Origin: Spisula solida
Taxonomy: Eukaryota > Mollusca > Bivalvia > Venerida > Mactridae
Assembly (NCBI GenBank): GCA_947247005.1
Contig: OX365948.1
Span: 36,832,601 to 36,896,600 of the forward strand
Direction: 5' to 3'
Length of the DNA: 64,000 bases
The translations under genes were made by a program, and so were the position numbers. The number at the start of each line of letters is the position of its first letter. The first letter of the stretch is position 1. Shown one piece after another: positions 1 to 12,952 of this stretch. Under the pieces are notes generated by a model, which saw nothing but the letters and a program-made list of their open reading frames with translations, was not told where the DNA came from and did not search any database.

Positions 1-462
1 GCCTTTGACAAGAACTTCATTGCTCAATGATTTATAGACTAAAATAGAACTGTATGTTGTTCTTCATTTCAGCCAATGAAATGCATCTACAAATAACAAA
101 TCAGTAAAATAGAACAGTCAACAGTGGGTGTCACACAATGTGGCATTGACCGAATTCCATCAAATTCTATCCAGGAGTTTCTGCTATTACCAATAGCATT
201 ACTCACGCAGCATACACAAGGCCATTAAAAGCATTTATAGGATTTTTAAAATCAATTTTTAAATAACATTGGTGTCACAGTATGAGATTAAGTCATTGCA
301 ACAGTATAGCACAGAGAATTTGTGATTTCAACGTTTAATATATGCATGAATATATTACAAGATTCTTGTGTTAAATATATAAATTTCCGCGAGCAAATTG
401 TGCGATATCGGTTCTTTAGGTGTGTGTTGGTATTACACCTTGAGCGTCTTCTTGATACGCTT
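1..462. other. Left flank of the tandem array
   Basis: AT-rich sequence without a gene. Bases about 345-430, read on the minus strand, match 33220-33310 on the plus strand (both contain AATTTGCTCGCGG-like sequence and spell CSRK.IY.TQ), so a short dispersed repeat ends here. Confidence 0.5.
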
Positions 463-1516
463 ATGAAAACATACAACCCGGTTATAAATTTAGACAATAA
501 ATAGAAATTTGAGAGTCGTGTCAAATTCTCTGGACAAGCGACAATTTTCAGCAACTGTACATTTTGATACAATTCACAGGAAAAAGACTATATGTTTTAA
601 TTTTTGTTAATTAAGGGGTAAAAAATATTTATCATTTGTTATTATATACACAGCTTTTCGTAAAAATACATCAAATAAAATAATGGTGAAAATTGAATGG
701 AATTAGTCTGGTTCACGACATTCTAACAGAATAATATCTATTTTGGGATTTTTTTTTTTAATCGAAAGCCAGTCTGATGAAAGGTCACACACTTCACCAT
801 AATCAAATTGATTGATACATCCAAGAACCTGCGGCCTAGAGACCGCAAGGTGTTTATTTCTGAAAGGACAATAGACTGGTGAAGATCCAACTTTTCAAAG
901 TGTTGCAAACGAAAACTTAGACTGCATCAAGTTACAATTTATTATGTCTGATTGTTATACCATATCGAAATACAACAAGCATATTGGAACAATTCTAGTG
1001 ATGCAATGTATTATTTAACATTCTAGGCAGTTCTAACAGAATCCATGCATAGCCATATGTTGTAATTTCTTTTAAATTTACGAGGTTCAACAATACCATA
1101 AACAACCATTATCTGAAAGTAATGGTAGATGTTGAGCAGTAATATAATGGATATTTTCTGGGGTAAAATAATAACGTTATACAGTGTTCCCTCTCGTAAC
1201 GTCACCTCTCTCAAACGACTCCCTCCTTTTAACTACATTCAAAATTCCTCCAATGCAATTTCAACGTTAATTCCCCTCCCATCTATCACAAAGTCATACC
1301 AACAATAAGAATTACCTCTCCAGAACGGCATACGTTAAGTCAGAACGTCACTCACAAAGTCGTACCAACAATTAGAATTACCTCTCCGGACCGGCGTACG
1401 CTAACAGTCATTCTGAAAGTCGCCGGTCCGACGGACAAATTTTGATACGGTCCGCCGTTTTTCATTACGGAACCGGTCCGACTGACCGGCCTTTATCCAC
1501 AACTGTCAAAACAAAA

Positions 1517-1594
1517 ATGGCGTCGATAAACGACGAAGACGATGCGGGAGCATGTAAAATGATTGATCTAAGTGCGGCCGTCTGCATAGAGTAA
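1517..1594 (+). pseudogene. Short decayed ORF in each tandem unit
   Basis: ATGGCGTCGATAAACGACG opens 25 codons (MASINDEDDAGACKMIDLSA, then AVCIE) and stops. Reading on past the stop in the same frame gives KETGKHILSMKNG before the next stop, so this looks like the decayed 5' end of a coding region, perhaps of a transposon. Identical copies are at 4995 and 8473. A GC-rich GGTCCG palindrome block lies just upstream. No family recognised. Confidence 0.3.
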
Positions 1595-3742
1595 AAAGAA
1601 ACGGGAAAACATATACTTTCCATGAAAAATGGATGATTTATCATAGCTGGTTAGTTAAATTAGACAAAATTTGCGTGTTGAAACACATTTATTTTGAGTT
1701 CCAAAAAAATTTTTTAGCAATTTTTTTTGTCCGGCAGTTTTGCTTTTGGTCCGGCAGTTTGCAAGACATTATCGGACCAAATGTACGATCGTTTTTGCCA
1801 ACTTTCATAATGTCTGCGCTAAGTCAGTTATTTATTGTTGTCATAAAGTCTGACATAAGTATTGTCTCTGTCTGCCAAATGTGTTAAAATGGTATACTAA
1901 TCATCATTGAGAAGCATGTAAATTGCTTTATTTAACACCTGCTTTGTGACACAACAAATTGGGGTTTTGTCTAATTGGATAATTACAACAATTAAAATGC
2001 TTTCATTCATTGGTGGACTACTTGATAACTTTGGTCAGGGTAAGGTGATAAAATAGTTAACTTTTGATTAAAATAAAGTGACAATTAATGTATCTATTCT
2101 GACAAGTAATAGAAAGCGTTTGTTTATTTTAAAACATGTGGCCTACGGTACCGTCTAAAGCCTGTTCGATCTGGACCGTCATGTACATCAAGTGGTGTAC
2201 GCGAACATTCTGTAAATATGTGTGTACATGTAGTCAGTACTTATTTTCATGGCAAAATCGGTAAAATAATTTACTTCTATAGAATTAAAAAAATCATTAT
2301 ATGGCAAGGAATTAGCAACCTCAATACACTTTATTCATCTTTTCTAATTATGATATGCTGTTTTTGTAGATTATGTGCATATTTTTAAGTTTAAATCATG
2401 CTTTTTATGCACCAGTCAGTTAGAATACATTGTTACCCCTCTTCACAACGACTCCCTCTCTACAACAAACACCCTGTCTGTCTCCCAAAAATGTCGTTCA
2501 AGAGAGGGACCACTGAAGTTCAAAGGGGGGACCAAAATGAGAATCATTGTATTTTTTACTGTTGAATCACTATTAGACACAAAATTTACTATAGTACCCT
2601 TGAGATATTTTTACAGAATATGTATCCAGTAAGATTCAAACATAAGTAAAAATGTGAATTTGTGCAAAAAATCCAAGTTTGACCAGTAAAGCACTGAACC
2701 CTCGAAATATAGCACTGAAATCTATTGGTCAATCAAGAACTCTGAAGTTATTTACTGAAAGTATCAGTCAATCATAAACATTGACCATCATCAACCAATC
2801 AAAAACCTTGAATGATCAGCCAATCAAATACAGGACATTCATTGACCGTACTTAACGTGGGTTTTTTTTCCGGTAGTTCACCAGGTTCCTGGTGATGTTT
2901 GAAAAGTAAGTTTGTACGGGTTAGGATATAGTCTTGAAAACAGGTTTCATAATAGTTGAATCGGCCATCATATTATATAACTTAAATGTTGTTTAACAGG
3001 AATGAACAAACAATTGTTCAAGAAAATTTTTTGGGAGTTCCACTGCTGGCAAATTGCAGCATTGGAAAACGTTTCAATGTATTTGCATCTGATATGGGAG
3101 GTATTATAGAAATTTGTTCCGGAGAAAATGAGTCAATCAATCATGCTTGAAGACTTCCATTTCATGTTTTAGACAGTTTTCTGAAATATTGTTGTAATAA
3201 AATCTAACCAATACATTGCAGTGAATTCATCAGAAATAAATCAATGGTAAAATTGTGCACAACCATGGGTAGGATATTGATAATCATAGCCAACATTGCT
3301 CTTAGACCAGACAAGGTATAAATTATTGATTTCACAAGTTTTAATACATTAAAATTTAGCAAATTCAGCCATTACTTGATGGTGAAGTGTAAATCATAAA
3401 CTGCTGATCACAAATTTATTTTCAAATACATAGAGGATATTTGTTGATTTTGGTATAAGATCAAATTTTATTTAACTGAGTGATCATAGTCTCATAGAAA
3501 ATCAATAGATCACCAGTGAAATAAAATTGATCTTACACTGTTAATCGGGCCTAATTAGTTGAAATAATACTAGAAAAAGGCTATTTTATAATCATTTATT
3601 TCCTGTTGATTTGTATAAGAAATTCTCACTACTTCTATTATTCTGGACACCTCATTCCTGATGTTACAAAAAGGAATTCTTGTCTTCTCACATCATCTCA
3701 ATGGGGCCAAAGGCAAAATCTTTAAAAAAGACAATCACTTTG

Positions 3743-3818
3743 TGAAAGGCAATAGTCTTTGTGAAAGGCAATAATCTTTGCGAAAGGCAATAATCTTTGT
3801 GAAAGGCAATATCTTTAA
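3743..3818. repeat. 19-bp tandem repeat, four copies
   Basis: TGAAAGGCAATAATCTTTG starts at 3743, 3762, 3781 and 3800 with one or two changes. It is carried in every 3.48-kb unit (also from 7221 and 12755) and produces a minus-strand ORF that is not a real gene. Confidence 0.9.
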
Positions 3819-3940
3819 TGGTAAGTTTTTGGAGTTTCAAGTTTTTACGCAGATAAAAATCTATAACTGACAAATATTAAAAGATGATTGCGCAAAAAAT
3901 GGCATGCAAAAGTTCACTCATGGTATCAAGAAATATACAT

Positions 3941-6900
3941 ATGAAAACATACAACCCGGTTATAAATTTAGACAATAAATAGAAATTTGAGAGTCGTGTC
4001 AAATTCTCTGGACAAGCGACAATTTTCAGCAACTGTACATTTTGATACAATTCACAGGAAAAAGACTATATGTTTTAATTTTTGTTAATTAAGGGGTAAA
4101 AAATATTTATCATTTGTTATTATATACACAGCTTTTCGTAAAAATACATCAAATAAAATAATGGTGAAAATTGAATGGAATTAGTCTGGTTCACGACATT
4201 CTAACAGAATAATATCTATTTTGGGATTTTTTTTTTTAATCGAAAGCCAGTCTGATGAAAGGTCACACACTTCACCATAATCAAATTGATTGATACATCC
4301 AAGAACCTGCGGCCTAGAGACCGCAAGGTGTTTATTTCTGAAAGGACAATAGACTGGTGAAGATCCAACTTTTCAAAGTGTTGCAAACGAAAACTTAGAC
4401 TGCATCAAGTTACAATTTATTATGTCTGATTGTTATACCATATCGAAATACAACAAGCATATTGGAACAATTCTAGTGATGCAATGTATTATTTAACATT
4501 CTAGGCAGTTCTAACAGAATCCATGCATAGCCATATGTTGTAATTTCTTTTAAATTTACGAGGTTCAACAATACCATAAACAACCATTATCTGAAAGTAA
4601 TGGTAGATGTTGAGCAGTAATATAATGGATATTTTCTGGGGTAAAATAATAACGTTATACAGTGTTCCCTCTCGTAACGTCACCTCTCTCAAACGACTCC
4701 CTCCTTTTAACTACATTCAAAATTCCTCCAATGCAATTTCAACGTTAATTCCCCTCCCATCTATCACAAAGTCATACCAACAATAAGAATTACCTCTCCA
4801 GAACGGCATACGTTAAGTCAGAACGTCACTCACAAAGTCGTACCAACAATTAGAATTACCTCTCCGGACCGGCGTACGCTAACAGTCATTCTGAAAGTCG
4901 CCGGTCCGACGGACAAATTTTGATACGGTCCGCCGTTTTTCATTACGGAACCGGTCCGACTGACCGGCCTTTATCCACAACTGTCAAAACAAAAATGGCG
5001 TCGATAAACGACGAAGACGATGCGGGAGCATGTAAAATGATTGATCTAAGTGCGGCCGTCTGCATAGAGTAAAAAGAAACGGGAAAACATATACTTTCCA
5101 TGAAAAATGGATGATTTATCATAGCTGGTTAGTTAAATTAGACAAAATTTGCGTGTTGAAACACATTTATTTTGAGTTCCAAAAAAATTTTTTAGCAATT
5201 TTTTTTGTCCGGCAGTTTTGCTTTTGGTCCGGCAGTTTGCAAGACATTATCGGACCAAATGTACGATCGTTTTTGCCAACTTTCATAATGTCTGCGCTAA
5301 GTCAGTTATTTATTGTTGTCATAAAGTCTGACATAAGTATTGTCTCTGTCTGCCAAATGTGTTAAAATGGTATACTAATCATCATTGAGAAGCATGTAAA
5401 TTGCTTTATTTAACACCTGCTTTGTGACACAACAAATTGGGGTTTTGTCTAATTGGATAATTACAACAATTAAAATGCTTTCATTCATTGGTGGACTACT
5501 TGATAACTTTGGTCAGGGTAAGGTGATAAAATAGTTAACTTTTGATTAAAATAAAGTGACAATTAATGTATCTATTCTGACAAGTAATAGAAAGCGTTTG
5601 TTTATTTTAAAACATGTGGCCTACGGTACCGTCTAAAGCCTGTTCGATCTGGACCGTCATGTACATCAAGTGGTGTACGCGAACATTCTGTAAATATGTG
5701 TGTACATGTAGTCAGTACTTATTTTCATGGCAAAATCGGTAAAATAATTTACTTCTATAGAATTAAAAAAATCATTATATGGCAAGGAATTAGCAACCTC
5801 AATACACTTTATTCATCTTTTCTAATTATGATATGCTGTTTTTGTAGATTATGTGCATATTTTTAAGTTTAAATCATGCTTTTTATGCACCAGTCAGTTA
5901 GAATACATTGTTACCCCTCTTCACAACGACTCCCTCTCTACAACAAACACCCTGTCTGTCTCCCAAAAATGTCGTTCAAGAGAGGGACCACTGAAGTTCA
6001 AAGGGGGGACCAAAATGAGAATCATTGTATTTTTTACTGTTGAATCACTATTAGACACAAAATTTACTATAGTACCCTTGAGATATTTTTACAGAATATG
6101 TATCCAGTAAGATTCAAACATAAGTAAAAATGTGAATTTGTGCAAAAAATCCAAGTTTGACCAGTAAAGCACTGAACCCTCGAAATATAGCACTGAAATC
6201 TATTGGTCAATCAAGAACTCTGAAGTTATTTACTGAAAGTATCAGTCAATCATAAACATTGACCATCATCAACCAATCAAAAACCTTGAATGATCAGCCA
6301 ATCAAATACAGGACATTCATTGACCGTACTTAACGTGGGTTTTTTTTCCGGTAGTTCACCAGGTTCCTGGTGATGTTTGAAAAGTAAGTTTGTACGGGTT
6401 AGGATATAGTCTTGAAAACAGGTTTCATAATAGTTGAATCGGCCATCATATTATATAACTTAAATGTTGTTTAACAGGAATGAACAAACAATTGTTCAAG
6501 AAAATTTTTTGGGAGTTCCACTGCTGGCAAATTGCAGCATTGGAAAACGTTTCAATGTATTTGCATCTGATATGGGAGGTATTATAGAAATTTGTTCCGG
6601 AGAAAATGAGTCAATCAATCATGCTTGAAGACTTCCATTTCATGTTTTAGACAGTTTTCTGAAATATTGTTGTAATAAAATCTAACCAATACATTGCAGT
6701 GAATTCATCAGAAATAAATCAATGGTAAAATTGTGCACAACCATGGGTAGGATATTGATAATCATAGCCAACATTGCTCTTAGACCAGACAAGGTATAAA
6801 TTATTGATTTCACAAGTTTTAATACATTAAAATTTAGCAAATTCAGCCATTACTTGATGGTGAAGTGTAAATCATAAACTGCTGATCACAAATTTATTTT

Positions 6901-7418
6901 CAAATACATAGAGGATATTTGTTGATTTTGGTATAAGATCAAATTTTATTTAACTGAGTGATCATAGTCTCATAGAAAATCAATAGATCACCAGTGAAAT
7001 AAAATTGATCTTACACTGTTAATCGGGCCTAATTAGTTGAAATAATACTAGAAAAAGGCTATTTTATAATCATTTATTTCCTGTTGATTTGTATAAGAAA
7101 TTCTCACTACTTCTATTATTCTGGACACCTCATTCCTGATGTTACAAAAAGGAATTCTTGTCTTCTCACATCATCTCAATGGGGCCAAAGGCAAAATCTT
7201 TAAAAAAGACAATCACTTTGTGAAAGGCAATAGTCTTTGTGAAAGGCAATAATCTTTGCGAAAGGCAATAATCTTTGTGAAAGGCAATATCTTTAATGGT
7301 AAGTTTTTGGAGTTTCAAGTTTTTACGCAGATAAAAATCTATAACTGACAAATATTAAAAGATGATTGCGCAAAAAATGGCATGCAAAAGTTCACTCATG
7401 GTATCAAGAAATATACAT
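3941..7418. repeat. 3,478-bp tandem unit, copy 2
   Basis: Second copy with no length change relative to copy 1. The junction reads ATATACAT/ATGAAAAC. Confidence 0.95.
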
Positions 7419-10400
7419 ATGAAAACATACAACCCGGTTATAAATTTAGACAATAAATAGAAATTTGAGAGTCGTGTCAAATTCTCTGGACAAGCGACAA
7501 TTTTCAGCAACTGTACATTTTGATACAATTCACAGGAAAAAGACTATATGTTTTAATTTTTGTTAATTAAGGGGTAAAAAATATTTATCATTTGTTATTA
7601 TATACACAGCTTTTCGTAAAAATACATCAAATAAAATAATGGTGAAAATTGAATGGAATTAGTCTGGTTCACGACATTCTAACAGAATAATATCTATTTT
7701 GGGATTTTTTTTTTTAATCGAAAGCCAGTCTGATGAAAGGTCACACACTTCACCATAATCAAATTGATTGATACATCCAAGAACCTGCGGCCTAGAGACC
7801 GCAAGGTGTTTATTTCTGAAAGGACAATAGACTGGTGAAGATCCAACTTTTCAAAGTGTTGCAAACGAAAACTTAGACTGCATCAAGTTACAATTTATTA
7901 TGTCTGATTGTTATACCATATCGAAATACAACAAGCATATTGGAACAATTCTAGTGATGCAATGTATTATTTAACATTCTAGGCAGTTCTAACAGAATCC
8001 ATGCATAGCCATATGTTGTAATTTCTTTTAAATTTACGAGGTTCAACAATACCATAAACAACCATTATCTGAAAGTAATGGTAGATGTTGAGCAGTAATA
8101 TAATGGATATTTTCTGGGGTAAAATAATAACGTTATACAGTGTTCCCTCTCGTAACGTCACCTCTCTCAAACGACTCCCTCCTTTTAACTACATTCAAAA
8201 TTCCTCCAATGCAATTTCAACGTTAATTCCCCTCCCATCTATCACAAAGTCATACCAACAATAAGAATTACCTCTCCAGAACGGCATACGTTAAGTCAGA
8301 ACGTCACTCACAAAGTCGTACCAACAATTAGAATTACCTCTCCGGACCGGCGTACGCTAACAGTCATTCTGAAAGTCGCCGGTCCGACGGACAAATTTTG
8401 ATACGGTCCGCCGTTTTTCATTACGGAACCGGTCCGACTGACCGGCCTTTATCCACAACTGTCAAAACAAAAATGGCGTCGATAAACGACGAAGACGATG
8501 CGGGAGCATGTAAAATGATTGATCTAAGTGCGGCCGTCTGCATAGAGTAAAAAGAAACGGGAAAACATATACTTTCCATGAAAAATGGATGATTTATCAT
8601 AGCTGGTTAGTTAAATTAGACAAAATTTGCGTGTTGAAACACATTTATTTTGAGTTCCAAAAAAATTTTTTAGCAATTTTTTTTGTCCGGCAGTTTTGCT
8701 TTTGGTCCGGCAGTTTGCAAGACATTATCGGACCAAATGTACGATCGTTTTTGCCAACTTTCATAATGTCTGCGCTAAGTCAGTTATTTATTGTTGTCAT
8801 AAAGTCTGACATAAGTATTGTCTCTGTCTGCCAAATGTGTTAAAATGGTATACTAATCATCATTGAGAAGCATGTAAATTGCTTTATTTAACACCTGCTT
8901 TGTGACACAACAAATTGGGGTTTTGTCTAATTGGATAATTACAACAATTAAAATGCTTTCATTCATTGGTGGACTACTTGATAACTTTGGTCAGGGTAAG
9001 GTGATAAAATAGTTAACTTTTGATTAAAATAAAGTGACAATTAATGTATCTATTCTGACAAGTAATAGAAAGCGTTTGTTTATTTTAAAACATGTGGCCT
9101 ACGGTACCGTCTAAAGCCTGTTCGATCTGGACCGTCATGTACATCAAGTGGTGTACGCGAACATTCTGTAAATATGTGTGTACATGTAGTCAGTACTTAT
9201 TTTCATGGCAAAATCGGTAAAATAATTTACTTCTATAGAATTAAAAAAATCATTATATGGCAAGGAATTAGCAACCTCAATACACTTTATTCATCTTTTC
9301 TAATTATGATATGCTGTTTTTGTAGATTATGTGCATATTTTTAAGTTTAAATCATGCTTTTTATGCACCAGTCAGTTAGAATACATTGTTACCCCTCTTC
9401 ACAACGACTCCCTCTCTACAACAAACACCCTGTCTGTCTCCCAAAAATGTCGTTCAAGAGAGGGACCACTGAAGTTCAAAGGGGGGACCAAAATGAGAAT
9501 CATTGTATTTTTTACTGTTGAATCACTATTAGACACAAAATTTACTATAGTACCCTTGAGATATTTTTACAGAATATGTATCCAGTAAGATTCAAACATA
9601 AGTAAAAATGTGAATTTGTGCAAAAAATCCAAGTTTGACCAGTAAAGCACTGAACCCTCGAAATATAGCACTGAAATCTATTGGTCAATCAAGAACTCTG
9701 AAGTTATTTACTGAAAGTATCAGTCAATCATAAACATTGACCATCATCAACCAATCAAAAACCTTGAATGATCAGCCAATCAAATACAGGACATTCATTG
9801 ACCGTACTTAACGTGGGTTTTTTTTCCGGTAGTTCACCAGGTTCCTGGTGATGTTTGAAAAGTAAGTTTGTACGGGTTAGGATATAGTCTTGAAAACAGG
9901 TTTCATAATAGTTGAATCGGCCATCATATTATATAACTTAAATGTTGTTTAACAGGAATGAACAAACAATTGTTCAAGAAAATTTTTTGGGAGTTCCACT
10001 GCTGGCAAATTGCAGCATTGGAAAACGTTTCAATGTATTTGCATCTGATATGGGAGGTATTATAGAAATTTGTTCCGGAGAAAATGAGTCAATCAATCAT
10101 GCTTGAAGACTTCCATTTCATGTTTTAGACAGTTTTCTGAAATATTGTTGTAATAAAATCTAACCAATACATTGCAGTGAATTCATCAGAAATAAATCAA
10201 TGGTAAAATTGTGCACAACCATGGGTAGGATATTGATAATCATAGCCAACATTGCTCTTAGACCAGACAAGGTATAAATTATTGATTTCACAAGTTTTAA
10301 TACATTAAAATTTAGCAAATTCAGCCATTACTTGATGGTGAAGTGTAAATCATAAACTGCTGATCACAAATTTATTTTCAAATACATAGAGGATATTTGT

Positions 10401-11675
10401 TGATTTTGGTATAAGATCAAATTTTATTTAACTGAGTGATCATAGTCTCATAGAAAATCAATAGATCACCAGTGAAATAAAATTGATCTTACACCAAAAA
10501 TCAACAAATTTTTATTATTTTATTACTGTGTTATTAAAATTGTTTCAATGTTTAAAATGTGTTATTTCCTTCAGAAAATTACGATGGTCGTTTTCATTAA
10601 CGAGGGAGGTAATTGTACCAGCTAATAAGTCACTCAATTTCAGCGTGGAATTATGTTAAATGTCAAATGGGTGAAATTGGAATGAGCGCAGTTAAATAGT
10701 GCGGGATATTATCGTATTTAGAATCGCACTCGTGATTTAATTTTTCCGCATCCGAACTCCTGCCCATGTTTTATTCACCGACAAAATATGAGAACAGATT
10801 TTTATTTCTTAAATAATAATAGTATTTAATTCATAAAGAGAATGTTACTCTTGGATCAATTGGGTTAGATAAATACAAACAGAGCAAATATCTAAACAGT
10901 TTTAATTGAATACAGTCATTGAATAGACCTCAAATAAAAAATACACTCATCAAGCAAATACTGAACAAGAAATGTGAAACATACTCTTTTAACTGCATAG
11001 ATTTATAATATTTACAGGTGTCATAAAAACACTTTACATAGACATTTCATAACAATACAGAACAGCTCATGTCTGAATGGCTGCAACACAAGCTGATCAT
11101 TGGAATATTGTATCTAATGGTCCCCTGTGAGTGAGATGACACGGAGAATGATGTAGTACCGTGATCAATAGCCGGGTGACTCATACGGTGCTGTAATGTC
11201 ATTTCATACAATAAAACACCAAGAGGTTAGAACAGGCAGGATAAGGGTCGTTAAAATCCTAATCATTAACAGTCAGGTTGGTAATTAATAACATCACGTA
11301 ACAATACATGAATGATATTTTTATTGGGATGGAACTATAATTCAAATATAATTTTAAGTCTGGAATGAACATCTACAAAGTGATTTTCAATAAATCGCCT
11401 GACAGGAATTCAGGTTAATTTATTTAAATTGGCTTAAAGTCAGAATAATCTGCTTATTCTTCCTTTTGTACATAAATGGTGAAGAAGAGTCCTAGGCCAG
11501 AGCCTTGCCTGCTTTCTTGAAAACTAGCACTGTTGTTGATTGCTTTAAATTGGATGACTAGTCCACTATAGATGTATTTTCTAGGTAATGCATGTTTATG
11601 TACTTTAACCATAGAGTTTATACAGTTAATCCCCCCCGTTTAGCTACCCAAGTTGGAAATTTACCTATACCAACA

Positions 11676-11819
11676 CAGGCCTCAATAAATCCACTCGTCC
11701 GCATGTCCTGCATAACTTTTTCCTTCTTTATCTATATAGCAGGACAAGTAAGATTTTGGGGTTTTCTTCTTCGTCTTTATTGCAGGACGAGTGCTTTTAA
11801 AAACATTTATTGAGGCCTG
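11676..11819. mobile_element. 144-bp foldback MITE
   Basis: Starts CAGGCCTCAATAAATCCACT and ends with the matching inverted TTATTGAGGCCTG; ACTCGTCC and GGACGAGT lie just inside the ends. A second copy in the opposite orientation is at 51071-51212. No target duplication is clear. Confidence 0.75.
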
Positions 11820-11907
11820 CAGCAGTTTTGTAGCTATACTTTGGGAGTTTTTATTTTTTTCCCTCCTCCTCCTGACATTTCACTCACAAAGTCTCTGAGT
11901 AACAAAA

Positions 11908-12540
11908 ACAAGAGGATCATAAATCCTTGGGTGCTCACCTGCTAAACATGGTCAAACTTTGAACTTGACCTTAAGGTCATCAAGATAAACATTTTGACAA
12001 AACTTGATGAAAGTTAAAGCAAAAATGTGGCCTCAAGAGTGTTAACAAGGTTTTGCTATTATTTGACTTTTTGACCTAGTTTTTGACCCCACATGACCCA
12101 ATTTCGAATGTGACCTTAAGGTCATCAAGACAAACATTTTGACCAAAGTTGATGAAGAATAAAGCAAAAATGAGGCCTCAAGAGTGTTAACCAGGTTTTC
12201 CTATTATTTGACCTTTTGACCTAGTTTTTGACCCCACATGACCCAACTTCGAACTTGACCTTAAGGTTACCAAGATTAACATTTTGACCGAACTTCATGA
12301 ATATCAAAGCAAAAATGTGACCTCCAGAGTGTTAACAAGGTTTTCCTATTATTTGACCTTTTGACCTAGTTTTTAACCCCACATGACCAAACTTGACCTA
12401 GATTTCATTGAGGTACAACTACTGACCAAGTTTGATGAAGATCAAAGCAAAATTGAAAGTGCTAGAGTGTTAACGGTGAAATGTCTAACGGACAGACGGA
12501 CTGACAGACTAACAGACGGACGACGGACAAAAAACAATCA
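11908..12540 (-). mobile_element. Hairpin-type bivalve repeat (GTCCGTC family)
   Basis: ACAAGAGG at the left and a GACGGACGACGGAC tract at the right flank about four ~120-bp units (GACCTAGTTTTTGACCCCAC). It is the reverse orientation of the elements near 57 and 63 kb. Non-coding. Confidence 0.6.
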
Positions 12541-12952
12541 CTAAAAAATAAATCAATCGGGCCTAATTAGTTGAAATAATACTAGAAAAAGGCTATTTTA
12601 TAATCATTTATTTCCTGTTGATTTGTATAAGAAATTCTCACTACTTCTATTATTCTGGACACCTCATTCCTGATGTTACAAAAAGGAATTCTTGTCTTCT
12701 CACATCATCTCAATGGGGCCAAAGGCAAAATCTTTAAAAAAGACAATCACTTTGTGAAAGGCAATAGTCTTTGTGAAAGGCAATAATCTTTGCGAAAGGC
12801 AATAATCTTTGTGAAAGGCAATATCTTTAATGGTAAGTTTTTGGAGTTTCAAGTTTTTACGCAGATAAAAATCTATAACTGACAAATATTAAAAGATGAT
12901 TGCGCAAAAAATGGCATGCAAAAGTTCACTCATGGTATCAAGAAATATACAT

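Larger units (their letters stand above)
463..3940. repeat. 3,478-bp tandem unit, copy 1
   Basis: First of three head-to-tail copies; the unit begins ATGAAAACATACAACCCG. Landmarks recur at exactly 3,478-bp spacing, and every stretch I compared between copies was identical, including an 11-T run. The unit contains a GC-rich GGTCCG-rich block, a short decayed ORF, a 66-bp internal duplication near 1287 and 1353, many CCAAT-like boxes near 2720-2830, and four 19-bp repeats. No intact gene is present. Confidence 0.95.
10495..12554. other. 2,060-bp segment unique to array copy 3
   Basis: Replaces the four bases TGTT found at this point in copies 1 and 2. It has no matching terminal repeats or target duplication. 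It contains AT-rich DNA, a 144-bp foldback MITE and a hairpin-type element of ~120-bp units. It may be an insertion in copy 3 or a deletion with TGTT filler shared by copies 1 and 2. Confidence 0.85.
7419..12952. repeat. 3,478-bp tandem unit, copy 3, interrupted
   Basis: Matches copies 1 and 2 from 7419 to 10494 and again from 12555 to 12952. In between are 2,060 bp not present in the other copies. The last 398 bp keep the 19-bp repeats. The copy ends at the same base as the others, before unrelated ATTGTTCAGTG. Confidence 0.93.

Noticed and set aside
1023..1214. ORFs of 61-85 codons repeated in each 3.48-kb unit
   Set aside because: They repeat only because the DNA unit repeats. The translations are low-complexity and one is simply the 19-bp tandem repeat read in frame.
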